NCBI GenBank assembly: GCA_016801885.1
Contig: CM028882.1
Span: forward strand, 19,361,047-19,425,046
From: Toxotes chatareus
Lineage: Eukaryota; Chordata; Actinopteri; Toxotidae
Direction: 5' to 3'
Length of the DNA: 64,000 bases
Below the pieces are notes generated by a model. It saw only the letters and a program-made list of their open reading frames with translations, was not told the origin of the DNA and did no database searches. The stretch's first letter is position 1. The number at the start of each line of letters is the position of its first letter. This document shows positions 23,265 through 34,150 of this stretch, piece by piece. The position numbers and the translations under genes were made by a program.

Positions 23265-24150
23265 CAAACATTATGTGCATCAGCTAAACATATAATACCA
23301 TGGGACACTGATTCTCTTCAGGGCTTAGGTTTCCCTCAACCAAGTTTCATAAATGCATGAGACAAAATAATTGGTGCAATTTCTCAAAATATAATTCAAG
23401 TTAATTATTATACATGAAGACGTATGTCCACAACGTGTCACATTGAATCTCCTCCCCTGCATGAGACATACCGTAGGAGGTGCACCCTGAAACTATTTGT
23501 GACACCAAGTGTAATGTCATTTGTCTTCAGAGTTTATGCTCTGACTTAGCTGCTTAAATTTGAGTAAATGTATTTCAAAAAAAGTTTAACAGCACTAAAA
23601 TGTCCAGCACAGTGTATATTTTGTTTGCAGTTGTTTAATAACCAGGGTAAATATATGTGGTTATATTCTTCTTTTTATTATTATTTTTTATCTCTCAAAT
23701 ATTGATATCTACATCTGCTTCACAAGTGTCTGGAAGTAGGGATGTCCCATATTTCCCTTTGATCTAACATGCAAAAAGTATTTTTATTCCCCCAGAGTTT
23801 AATCAGCAAGATTGAAGGCCATTACACAAACCGCTCCAGTAACTTTAGGTCTGTGTTCATAAATGTGGTAGTTAAATTTATACAGACATCTGTTTTAATG
23901 GTCACTTCAAAAAGGATTTTTAAGTCTCGGTCCATGAGTCTAGTCTTAAATAATCTTATTTTAGTTGCTGGGTGGTTGCTAACTCAAAGAGCTGATTGTA
24001 CCTCTGTCTGTGTTTATCCACCACAGTCAACTGACACTCTACCCCCACCCTCCCTCGCTCTCACTCTTCCTGAGGTGTCACTGGCTGCAGAACCACAGGA
24101 ACAGGCTTCAGGGAGACTGTCTGAATTCTATTCCTCTATTTTCACTTTTG
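23265..24150. other. Non-coding sequence, no gene seen
   Basis: The 134-codon plus frame at 23,769-24,173 ends in a Pro-rich stretch produced by the C run that follows. I see no domain or splice support. The motif agtagggatgtccca at 23,736 resembles a lone hAT-type end, but no partner is visible. Confidence 0.5.
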
Positions 24151-24171
24151 CCCCCCCCCCCCCCTTTTTTT
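24151..24171. repeat. Homopolymer C14 then T7
   Basis: Seen directly. A long perfect C run is unusual and prone to sequencing or assembly error. Confidence 0.95.
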
Positions 24172-24431
24172 AATCCCCTCAAGCATATGCTCTCACACAA
24201 AGCTGGTATTCTCTCACTTAACTGCTCATCGTGTCACACTTTAGCTTGCCAGGAGACAGTGGGTGGGCATCTACGGTCTTGTGGGTGCAGATGTATCTAT
24301 AAGTATCTCTTTATCTTAACACCCCAAACCACCACTTCCACCATGTGCCATGATCCACCCCCTGTGTCTGGCAAAACTTGTAAACAACTATTCATCTAAA
24401 ATTGTGCTACTGGTAGAAAGGGTTCTTTTTT

Positions 24432-24455
24432 AAAAAAAAAAAAAAAAAAAAAAAA
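24432..24455. repeat. Poly-A run
   Basis: About 24 uninterrupted A bases. No clear retroposon body precedes it, so it may be a simple low-complexity run. Confidence 0.9.
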
Positions 24456-24552
24456 GGTCAGAAAGCATTACCCCGTTTCTTTTTTTATTGGGTCACGTGT
24501 AAGGGATAGCATGAAGAAAACACAAAAACATTACCAGTGGTATTATGCCTTA

Positions 24553-24800
24553 AGTTAAGTTTAATCCTTTATTCGTCCCTCAAGCTGGGGAAATTTATTC
24601 TCTGCATTTTACTCACACAAAGTGAACGAAACACACACACAAGCATGCACATGCTCTAGAGACGCTGTGGCAGGGGGCTTCCCTGGGAGGAGCCCGGGGA
24701 GCTGGGGTAGATCGGTGCCTTGCTCAGGGGCACCATGGCCATGGTCGCAGAGGCGTGTCATCCTTGCGCAGGGGCCATTCTAATTACTAGACTGTGCATC
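24553..24800 (-). mobile_element. tRNA-derived SINE with L2-like 3' tail
   Basis: Read on the minus strand, the head near 24,800-24,745 (agtctagtaattagaatgg, then cctctgcgaccatgg) resembles a decayed tRNA-type A box and B box. The middle has the 'tgagcaaggcacc' and 'agctccccgggc' blocks common in teleost SINEs. It ends with 'aatttccccagcttgaggg', then acgaataaaggatta, the L2-type 3' end. It has no coding capacity and would have been mobilised by an L2-clade LINE. Both pol III boxes are diverged, so it is an old copy. Confidence 0.72.
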
Positions 24801-26329
24801 CATATCATTCTTTAAACATGGTATTGTAGAAGTTATATCACTACTGGCATAGATCGTGAGTAGTTTGAAGCACAGACATACCAAAGAAATGTCTGTGGTA
24901 GTTTGGAAACAGTGATGGAATTGCATCGTTTGTCCGCCAGAGAGTAGCGACAGGTTTATCTTTGCCTTAATTTGACATCTGACAGTGACGAGGCAGCCAG
25001 TGCGTAACACAATGTGATGAAGGGATTGCATTACACTTTATTTACTGTATTGAATGTTTTTAGCCATATCTTAAAGGTTCAAACTGCAGTGGAAATAGAG
25101 GAAGGTGATGGAAACAAGGGCAGACCCTTGTTTCCGCTTGGTGCGCCAATGCTCTCAGTGTCAATGCTGAATGCTAGTGAAGTTGGCTCAACAGCTGTCA
25201 ACCTCACGCTGGCACCACTTCCTCTAGTTTTTATTACTAAACTGTGACCAGCATGTGCTGTTTTTATTTCTCATGACTATGTGCAAATGTGATGTTTTTA
25301 ACATCACAGATAATGGCACTAAAAATGGAGTATTTTGGATAAAACATGAGAAAGATGACACTCAACCCAGTGTGGCTGCTCTGCAGGTGCTCTAGACTGT
25401 AGTTTAATTGTACAGCCCTACAATAAGGTGGATCCCTAATAAAATGATCAATAAGGACTTTTAGGAACTGTATTTTATAGCACATGGAGTGTAGGACCCA
25501 GAAATGAATCATGCTGTGACTTATGTTTGTTTCTGTTTTATTTCAGTCAAGCAGTTAGATTTAGCTGTTGTCCAGCCCTTTCTATTGTCCAGAGTTGATG
25601 TAACAGTATCTGGCTATATTATACATTCTGTCTGCATAAAATTAAAAGAGAATGAATTTATTATTTTTAATTAATAAAGGTATCTGATAGAAAATTTTAA
25701 TCTGAGTTCTGAGCAAGAAGGTCATGATTCTAATTTTGCCCATAACTGCATCCTTACTTTTAGTAGAGATGGTTATATAGGCAGAACACAACAGGTTTTC
25801 AGCACAATCGTGTATACTTATGTATAAAACAGGTTTATGTAGACCCCCTACTTGGCTCTTATGAACTGTCTCACGGTGCAGTTGAGAGGAGCCAATTCAG
25901 TTGTGCGTCAAGGACTTGCTGACGTAAATTCACTTCCACACTGGTGGCCTCTGTGTACCTAAGGCCTTTGTGGGGCTTTGTTTGTTCATTGTTTTTGCCA
26001 CTTCACGTTGTAGTGCCTGCGGTACCATCACATCTGCATGATGTGGAGAGGCATGTGGAGTGTTTATTTGTTTCAATATCCCTGCAGGAGTCTGCTTTTT
26101 AATAGCACATGAGCGGCTTCATACCTCCACCAAATTAACACTCCACTGATGTTTTTGCAGCGTCTCTCATTGTATGTTGCTGTTTGCATTTTCAATTTTA
26201 CTGTCCTCTCCTAAGACCACTCTTTTCCATTTATCAATTTGTTGCCTTTTCTTCTCTCTCTTACTCGCTGTTTCTGTGCCTGTGGAAGTCATTCTCAACC
26301 TCTCCCTATCACTATGCTGGCCACTTGGG
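24801..26329. other. Non-coding sequence with one hairpin
   Basis: No supported gene. A perfect 11-bp inverted repeat with a 4-base loop lies at 25,110-25,135 (listed separately). Confidence 0.5.
25110..25135. repeat. Perfect hairpin, 11-bp arms
   Basis: GGAAACAAGGG, loop CAGA, then CCCTTGTTTCC. Too short for a microRNA precursor and with no known family resemblance. Function unknown. Confidence 0.85.
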
Positions 26330-26720
26330 AGCTTGAGTGGATTTGCTAGGATGTTTACGCATAACGCTGATAAATTGTTTGGCTTGATCTCAGAGAGCTG
26401 GCCTGCTATTAGAATGGTTCATCTGATTTGGTGTTTGGGGAGGAAAATTTGTCATTATTTTTATGTAATTAAAAATACTCCCATGAGTCGGCTTTTCATT
26501 TATACGGTGTTCCCAAAACTCTGCACGGTAGCTCAATCCGGCATAGGGCTGATGGGTTGTAATTTGCTGCCTGCTTTTTTCTTGTTTGGATTGAGCATTC
26601 ACACATGAATTTTCACTGTGAAGAAATCACCATGATTCCATTCTTAGTGTCTTAATTGGGCTTCATTGTAGAGAATGCATGCTGTTTTTTTCCTCAGCAA
26701 TTAAGCTAATTCTTTTGGGA
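26330..26720. promoter_or_regulatory. Candidate conserved non-coding element
   Basis: A non-repetitive block with TAATTA-like and CAATTAAG motifs and an even mix of CpG-containing words. It falls partly within a 144-codon plus frame (26,174-26,608) that lacks protein-like features. It resembles vertebrate regulatory DNA, but conservation must be tested by alignment. Confidence 0.2.
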
Positions 26721-28149
26721 TTTGATATAGAGGTGCACTGATATAATTTTTTCAGAAGTCGAGTACCAAGGATCGGCTGATGCTAAGCAACAAAAATGAT
26801 TAGATAGTGATACTTAGTGTACTGCTGACAATGACATGAATGTCTTATTAAATAATTTCTCCCATTTTCTCACGGAATATAGTTTAATTGTAGTATAATT
26901 TTAAACCTTAGCTTAAAAAAAAAAAAAAAGTAAAATACATGAGATTTGCCTTTGTTTGTTGCTGGAGAATAGTGGCACTCCACCAGTCTGTAGTCACAGC
27001 TGTTGTATCTAATGGTGGATTATTGGATTATTTGAAAAATCATTCAACATAATTAAACAATTTTGCTTTTAGAATGTAAGCACGTGATCCAGTTGTTCTT
27101 TTGTTTACATTCTTTCACACACAGTCATCCACCAAGGAATTATTTGCTGCCGTGGCATTGACATGTTATCCTTTCGGGGACATTCTTGCTGTATTCCCAT
27201 GATGTTAATCAGCTGCTCCACAGGGCGCTCAACTTTGTGTTTGTGTGTGTGCATGCTTCAGTGGATACTTGTAAGATTGCTCTAAAGGCAATGTGCTAAG
27301 TGTCATTTCTAACCCCAAAGACTGCTTTTCATCTCTGTTAGGTTTTTTTCAGCCAAATATCTGCTTTCCTCTAATCATGGTACTGTAGGGTAAAAGGTTA
27401 GTTTCCCAGAACTAAAGAATCAGAGCTAAAAAATGTAGTACCTTAACAGAAGTTACCCCCTTAGACATTGATGAACTGAATAGACTGCCAGTTATGGGAG
27501 TTAAACAAAACAATGAAATGCAAATAATCTAATCTATAGAATATTTAAAAAAGGTTGTGATTACTTTATATTCTGAAATAACAAAAAACACTGTGGGTGA
27601 TGTGCATTTGCATTGTTAGATTTTTAGATTTTTTTTCAGTGGAATGCAGTAGTGTCTATCTTTTGAACGTACTTCTTGATGGCTTGAAGTGTTTGTTCCA
27701 CTATTGTTGGTGCAGAAAAATAATTGTGAAAACTGCAAATTTAGACAAGTAAATGTTGAAGTAGAGTGATAATTATTTGCAGAGCTAGGCGGCTTTTATT
27801 GTGAAACAACTTCAGGCAAGTGGCTTACACAGAAATATTGTGTAAGTTAACAAGCTGCCAGTGGCTAACCGCTCAATAAAAACTGTCTAAATCTAGATTT
27901 GTACATTTGTCTGTGTTGTATTGGTGGAGCAGTTTAAAACATTGCATGGGAGGGACTCCATTACACCATTGACAAAACATTGCAAAGAATCTCATCTAGG
28001 GTGATTAAATTTTGTGCTGTGTTTTGGTTCTCGTTTATCTCTGGCATTTTGTTTTGACTTAGTTTGGGTTTTAACAAGACCTCAATCAGGCTAACCACAG
28101 ATTTCCAATGCCTATTAAATGCTTGAATGAGTAAGTGAATTAGTTCGGA
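26721..28149. other. Non-coding sequence, no gene seen
   Basis: Near 26,729, gaggtgcactgat followed by a diverged ggatcggctgatgc resembles a decayed fish hAT-type end, too diverged to call. A poly-A run is at 26,915-26,929. Confidence 0.45.
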
Positions 28150-28600
28150 AGAGATCTGGAATCATTATGAGCTCTGGTTATTGTCTGAAAGAATGAGATT
28201 GTGGATTGAAGTAGTCAAAATACAAGGTCCAGAGCACCTGCAGTCAGCTTCTTTTGTAGGATGTCTCTGCTCACCTATATGGACAGGGTAAAAAGCTCAG
28301 ATGTCCAGGAGAGCCTTGGAGTGTAACCACTGTTTCTTTGCATAGAAAACAGCCAGTAAAGGCTGTTTGGACATTGGGTCAGGATGCTTCATGGATGAGT
28401 CCCTGTGGAGTTATTGTGGGCTGGTCCAATTGGAAGCAAACCTAGAACATGCTGGAGAGATCACATATCGTTTCTGGCACAGGAACACCTCAGGATCCCC
28501 AAGGAATAGCTGGAGGAGGAGGCTAGGCAGAAGGACCTGCTGCCACCATGAAGAGGACTTTGATAAGCAGGGGAAATAAATGGGTAGATGGATGGATGGG
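28150..28600 (+). mobile_element. Rex3 (RTE) LINE, diverged 3' end
   Basis: The sequence aligns from memory with the end of the Rex3 reverse transcriptase ORF and its 3' untranslated region. In order: tatgagctctggttattgtc, agggtaaaaagctcagatgtc, ggtcaggatgcttcatgga, catgctggagagatca, ggaacacctcaggatcccc, a gctggaggagg block, ctgctgccacc, gataagcagggg, and a GATG tandem tail at 28,587-28,599. Frame shifts and stops break the protein, and substitutions are frequent. It is a 5'-truncated insertion with no activity. Confidence 0.85.
28587..28599 (+). repeat. (GATG)n tail of Rex3
   Basis: Three tandem GATG units and a final G end the element, the typical 3' terminus of Rex3. Confidence 0.85.
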
Positions 28601-28681
28601 GCAGTCCATTTGTTCCAAAGCCAGCGCTGGCATGTTAAGAATGCTTATCATTGTCTACTTTAGATGAGGAAGCACAGCAGA

Positions 28682-28714
28682 AACAAAAAAACAAACAAAC
28701 AAAAAAACAAACAA
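28682..28714. repeat. (CAAA)n-like simple repeat
   Basis: A stretch of CAAA units mixed with A runs, seen directly. Confidence 0.9.
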
Positions 28715-29940
28715 GGCCAGTTAATGGCTTTTGCTTATCTGTGTGCTTTTGTTCACCATATTTGTGCTTTCTAATATTTCTTGGCAGTAGCTGTGCTGAC
28801 TGTTCTTCTATATTTGCATCAACATGTAAGAGCGTTCGTATTGGAACAAATTCAAAACCAGACAGGTGCCATTAATGAGTGGACAAACATAACAAATGCA
28901 GATGCTTTATAGGGCACTAAAAAGTCTTATGATTGTGAACGTGATGTGAATCTTATGCTATGGCTGTCAGTGTGTGTTGCATGGTGAAGTAATTTAAGTG
29001 GGAATAAGTTGCAAAACCCAGGAAAGCATGAAGAAGGCCATTGGGCCTCTCAAGAGAATAATAGACAGATATTAAAACTGTTGGAACATTTTAAAATTAA
29101 CTGCAGGATTACTGTATTGGATTGCATCATTTTACAAGAGGCTCCTTGTGGTACTGTCCACCCCCATGTAGATTTGTCATCAGGAATTATTCCTTACAGT
29201 CTAATTGTGCTGTCTAAGAAGCACTGGAATACTGTCACAAAATGACTCTCCTGTCACACATTTGTAGCAGGTACAATATTCCTTTTATAACCAGTATGGG
29301 CTTGTGCTGATTCACGGGGTACTAAAACATCTGAAGCAAATGATGTCTGTGACGTAGTTCTGAATCGTAGAGCACGTCTGAATCAAATTAAATCACAAGA
29401 ATAGTTTCCAATGCATTAACACCACTGTTCATAACAGTTTTAATCATCAGCTATGTCTCAATTTACAAATCATTACCTGGCAAGAAGCTCACAAGTGGCA
29501 GGCATCTAACTGCCACTAAGCTTTTTGTCATTAGATTTGACACAAATGAATTTTAGATGAGCCTTTTTCAGCATCTCGCTTTCAAAAGATTATTACTATT
29601 CCCAACATTAGTCAAGTAAACAACAAGGGTAAAAAAGGAAATGAGATTGCTGTAATGGCATTAATGCAACAGGGGGTCCTGAACAAGCTTTGCTTAGCTG
29701 TTGGGCACTGGAAGCCAAAAAGTTAAAAAGCAGTGAAGACAGTATTTTCATTGCAAGGGGAAAAAAAAATTAATTTGTGTGTGGCTTTGCCGTCCTACTA
29801 TGTATGTCATTGTCACATAGCACACTGATACTGTAAATGTAATTTCATGAAAATTGGGCTTTTGTTAAAATAAAACTTCATTAGTCCTCTGGCACCAGTC
29901 CAGGAATCAAACTGACAGAGTGAAAGACAGCTTTCCTCCT
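28715..29940. other. Non-coding sequence, no gene seen
   Basis: No exon, transposon or RNA gene recognised. Confidence 0.5.
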
Positions 29941-29978
29941 CTCTGTCTCTGTCTCTCTCTCTCTCTCTCTCTCTGTCT
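29941..29978. repeat. (TC)n microsatellite
   Basis: TC units interrupted by TG near the ends, seen directly. It lies about 30 bases before the first copy of the repeat at 30,009. Confidence 0.93.
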
Positions 29979-30008
29979 TTTACACACAAGCATGTTTGTT
30001 TTTATATA

Positions 30009-30064
30009 TTTGTGAGGACCCTCATTGACATAATGCAATCCTGAGCTCCTAACCCAAACCTTAA
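30009..30064 (+). repeat. Interspersed repeat, truncated copy 1
   Basis: It starts TTGTGAGGACCCTCATTGAC and continues into a TAACCC-rich part. The first 28 bases match 30,551-30,578 with two differences. It resembles a common teleost repeat of unresolved class. Only the left part is present. Confidence 0.6.
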
Positions 30065-30499
30065 AGAGAAGCTCTACACTAAATTATTTTTAGCGCTGCA
30101 CATATAATTGAATAGATTCTTGTTGGCATATGATGTTAAAACAATCACACTCTCTGTCTAACCACCAGAGAAACAGAGAGCTTATTAGTAGTAGTAGCTT
30201 GTCCTGGGTGTTTAGGTCTGACTATGAGCTCTGCATCTCTGTCCATGCTGCACTGAGCAGTGGTCAGTCCGTATCCTCCGTGCCCCCGACCCTCTGCATC
30301 ACATAGTTCATAGCAACGAGGTGATGCCTCGTACAGTCGTCGCTCCCTCGCTCCTCTGTTACATTGTTGTGACTCTGCACGGGAGGCACAGATCTACAAC
30401 AGTGCTTTGAAGTGGTGAATACCAGCCAGATTGTCCTCATAGTGCAGAAATGTCTTTGTTGCAATGGTGTCAAACTGAATTCACAAGGACAGTAATGCA

Positions 30500-30501
<2 letters not shown>

Positions 30502-30536
<35 letters not shown>
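30502..30536. repeat. (CA)n microsatellite
   Basis: About 17 CA units, seen directly, ending about 15 bases before repeat copy 2. Confidence 0.97.
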
Positions 30537-30537
<1 letters not shown>

Positions 30538-30550
30538 TGTTTTACATGGG

Positions 30551-30717
30551 TTGTGAAGACACTCATTGACATAATGCATTCACTCCCCCCCTTACCCTAA
30601 TCCTAACCATCACAAATAATTGCCTAACCCCAACCCTTACACTGACCCTAACCTAATTCTAAATTGAACCCAAAAATTAACCCTCAAAAATTTGTGAGGA
30701 CAAGACAGGATGTCTAC
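30551..30717 (+). repeat. Interspersed repeat, longer copy 2
   Basis: It begins TTGTGAAGACACTCATTGAC and passes through degenerate CCCTAA/CCTAACC units. It ends with aaatttgtgaggacaagacagga, so a GTGAGGAC-like motif is present at both ends in direct orientation. The CCCTAA units are not telomeric: they are few, irregular and inside the repeat. The class is unclear. Confidence 0.6.
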
Positions 30718-32450
30718 AGACACACGGCAGCATGCACGCACTCCACTTTAGTTACAGCCCTTAGAGAAGAAGAAATAACTTGAGGTGTAGTATCAGTGAG
30801 ATGGATGAACACAGCAAGGTTTTAGACGGGGTTCTGATGTTGTCCCTCATACACAGAGTGTGCTGAAAAGGCAGAAAAGCAGTGTGCTCGCTGTACAAAA
30901 ACCTCCAGTAAGATATAGTTTTTCCAATTACTTGCTGTTGTCTCTTCTTTCTCGCTCTCTTTTCCCCTTGTACTGCGGTGATTAAATTGGCTCAGAAATG
31001 TAATATCAGAAGTTTTACTTAATTTGATTCTTTTGAGACAGAGGCTGCAGGCTAAAACCACTTTCTTTCAAATAGTAAATTGATGATTGTTTTTGGCATT
31101 TTTCATCCCAATAATTTTTTTAACATCTAATGGAGGAGGCATGGTGCAGTATGAACAGCCCAAGGTAGCAGTTTGTACTGGATCTAATGTTATTGTTTGT
31201 GTTACATTCTTTTGCAAGTGTTTTTCTGTATTTAACAGCTGTTATGAAAGCTTTTGAGGGGAACTTACTATTCATAATATGCACAGAGTACTTCTTTGTT
31301 GCTTAATTTCTTTTATCTTATTAGATTTTCATCAGATTGATATTTAAGGTGCTATTAAATATGCATGAGCAATTCTCAGTTGCAGGAGTACTTTAATTTA
31401 ACTATAATTTCAGGAGAATTCCTTCTTTTTCTGCAGAGAAAAAAATGTGAAATTGGGGTGTTTCTTTGGGATAGGGGCTGGGAGAAGTAAAACAGAAGTC
31501 TCTCTCAGACTAACGCACAGACAGAGTAGAGGAGGAAAGAAGCTGACACAGCACAGATTTAGCGAAGAGAGAAAGCAGTGAGGAGAGAATAAGCCAGGAC
31601 AGACAATGAGGACGGGTGTAAATCAGACCTCGAGAGGACTGAGAAATTGCAAGGACTCGGAGCAAGGGATGGAGGGATGTTGATTGATAGGGGAATGACT
31701 AGTCTGTTGTTTATCACTGGAGTTAAGATGGTGTTAAGTAGCCTTATGCTGTGGTGAGGAGAAGTATGAGACAGGCAGAGGAGGGATGGGGAGGGTGGAT
31801 GAGAGGAAAAATAATTACGGTGAGGTGGAGGTTGGCAGCTTAGGGGTTTAAAGCAGGAGCTACATACTTTAGAGAATATTCACAATGTGAAGTCATAAGG
31901 CAGAAATAAAGTTAGAGGCAGATTACTAGGTACAAAGAAAGAAATCTCCTGTGAGTTACTTTTGTAATATATCCCTGTTCAGTAGAAATGTATGAAGACA
32001 CTGATTCCTAAATCTCAAAATAATCCTGACTTTGGCACATTGTTTCTGCTATATCCATTCAGGTATAGTCACCATGTGTCAGTTCTCACTGCCACATCAA
32101 TCTTTGTCCACAATATATTCTTAGTTTTTATATTGCCTCACATCCTTGTGTGATTTAGAGTAAAGCCAGTTTGAGAAATGAGCCTATATTTTTGAAATAC
32201 CTCTTCTAGGAGTTATGTTTGTCTAGCTCTTTAGTCACCCACAGAAGGGTACAAAACAAGTTTACCTTTTTCTAGGAAATCTCTATGGATGGATAGCCTT
32301 CATGGCCACCATATGGAAAGCTGCCAAAGAGGAGCCTGACTGGAACTGTGCATGTGCCCCTGTAGTTTTTGATGAGTAGGCTGTAGAAGTAGCATGGCAG
32401 AATAGATACTGTATGTTGTAAGCATTTTTCCCCTAAGCTCAAATTACTCT
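30718..32450. other. Non-coding sequence, no gene seen
   Basis: A purine-rich stretch lies at about 31,500-31,810. No supported exon or transposon. Confidence 0.5.
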
Positions 32451-32474
32451 AAAAAAAAAAAAAAAAAAAAAAAG
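32451..32474. repeat. Poly-A run
   Basis: Twenty-four uninterrupted A bases, seen directly. Confidence 0.95.
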
Positions 32475-34059
32475 TTCAACTGTGAGTATCCTAAATATCC
32501 ATCTCCATAAGCTGACAACAGAGTGGGTGGCAAACTTACCTCTTCCTTCACTGGAAAATTGACTGTATTCCCTTTTTTTCACACAGTCATGAATGCACCA
32601 TAGGGCGACAGCACCTACACACAAGAAAAAACTAAGGTAAAAACTAATCTGAACTCGGTCAGTTTGGCCGCATTTTACCTGGTAATCTACAGACTGTTAC
32701 TAAAGTGAGTACGCTGTCCATAACAAGTGTTATTTAAGAGGCTATCTTTATATGGAACACACATCTTTTTATCTATGGTGGTGGAATGGCTTTATGCAGG
32801 GCCTCTGCAGTCCTTCATTTTTTTCCTTCATTTGAGGTAAATTAAAATCTGCTAGAATTAGATGTAGAATATCTTGTTTTGTTTACATAATATTAAATTT
32901 GATTTCTAAAAGTATGCACATACCCTGTCGATGATTGGCAATGTCGGTAGGTCAGCTGACCTACAGACATTTATCTGTTGATTCTATCACACACAGTCTT
33001 TTCAGGGATTGAGTGTACACAGTGCTTAAAAAAATATCCAGTTTTAGGGTATGCCAGCCAGTGACTGCAGATAAATCTTGTCTCCACAAATGACTGTCAG
33101 AAATGTAATGGAATTGGTCCTGTGATCCATTCCCAACCCTCAGAGAGGCTTTAGAATTACGATCATAGAGATAACATCTTACTCCATCTACACAGAATGC
33201 CAATGTCATACTTGCCCTCTTCTCTTGCTGCAGCACTTCTACACTCATTCTTTGGAGCCGCAAAACTTTTTCTGGTGCTACTTGAGAGAAAATCGGGAGT
33301 TAGTCAAGCAGTGTGGTGCAGTGTGAGAGAGAACCTGGAAGGAAAGACAAGGTCTTGAAATGTATCTGAAAATCCCAGAGGTTTTTCCTCTTTGTGAGGT
33401 TTCTAATGAAACAGGTGTTCCCCTTATCCTGCTGATATGAGAGCTGGAAATGAATTCACTCTTTCCTCATTTACATTCATAGGGAACAAAGCAATGGAAA
33501 AATAACAAGCCTTTTCATCACGTATCCCATAATTTGACCTGGAACAGTGTGGTTTCCTTATCCACTGCAGTAGAGTTTTAATGTTCTTTGACTTGCTGGC
33601 AGTGATAATTTAGCAAATGATTGATCATGATTATGGATCACATTTAAACAACGTATGTCACTGCAGCACACAGGGGTAACTGGCATTAAAGGATCAGACA
33701 AAAACCCTGGGAAATTGGTGGCAATTGGTTGAGTGTGTGTTCATATAAATGCTTACAGGTGTACAGATGTTTTTTGTGTGTGAGCTGGGAACACTGTGAA
33801 TAATAGGGCGTAGAAGACTAACAGTGGGATGCCAACTAATTTATCATGTCAGGATGCACTCGTGAGATTTTGCCTGCCTTCTAGTATTGTTAAGATCCAG
33901 GGAAGGGATTCAGAGCATAATGTGGAAAAAATTTTAATTCATTAATGATTAATTTATTAGATGTCACTGGCAGAAGTTTAACTTTCCTCAGTGTGTTTTC
34001 GCAGAAGAAATAACTAAGCAACAAATATATAATTTAACATATTATAAACTCTGTGAGAT
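32475..34059. other. Non-coding sequence, no gene seen
   Basis: The 100-codon minus frame at 32,961-33,263 has no recognisable domain or splice support. Nothing else is recognised. Confidence 0.5.
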
Positions 34060-34150
34060 ATTCAATTATGGTGCCGCTAATGGAATGACATCTCACAGTT
34101 TCCGCTTGTCATATTAACGCGACATGCTTTCCAAGCTTGTGAGTTTTCCA
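34060..34150. promoter_or_regulatory. Candidate conserved non-coding element
   Basis: A compact, unique block with several CpGs (gtgccgctaatgg, tttccgcttgtc, attaacgcgacatgc) in AT-rich surroundings. Retention of CpGs and of a TAATGG/ATTAA pattern suggests constraint, but this is a guess from composition alone. Confidence 0.2.

Noticed and set aside
23769..24173. 134-codon plus-strand frame with a Pro-rich end
   Set aside because: The Pro stretch is the C14 homopolymer, and the rest has no resemblance to a protein family.
26174..26608. 144-codon plus-strand frame with Leu/Ser-rich start
   Set aside because: The start reflects pyrimidine-rich DNA, and there is no signal, domain or splice support.
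26729..26785. Diverged 'aggtgcactgat' end resembling a fish hAT element
   Set aside because: Too many differences, and no partner end or target duplication.
30591..30665. CCCTAA-like units suggesting an internal telomere repeat
   Set aside because: Units are few, irregular and lie within an interspersed repeat that has another copy nearby.
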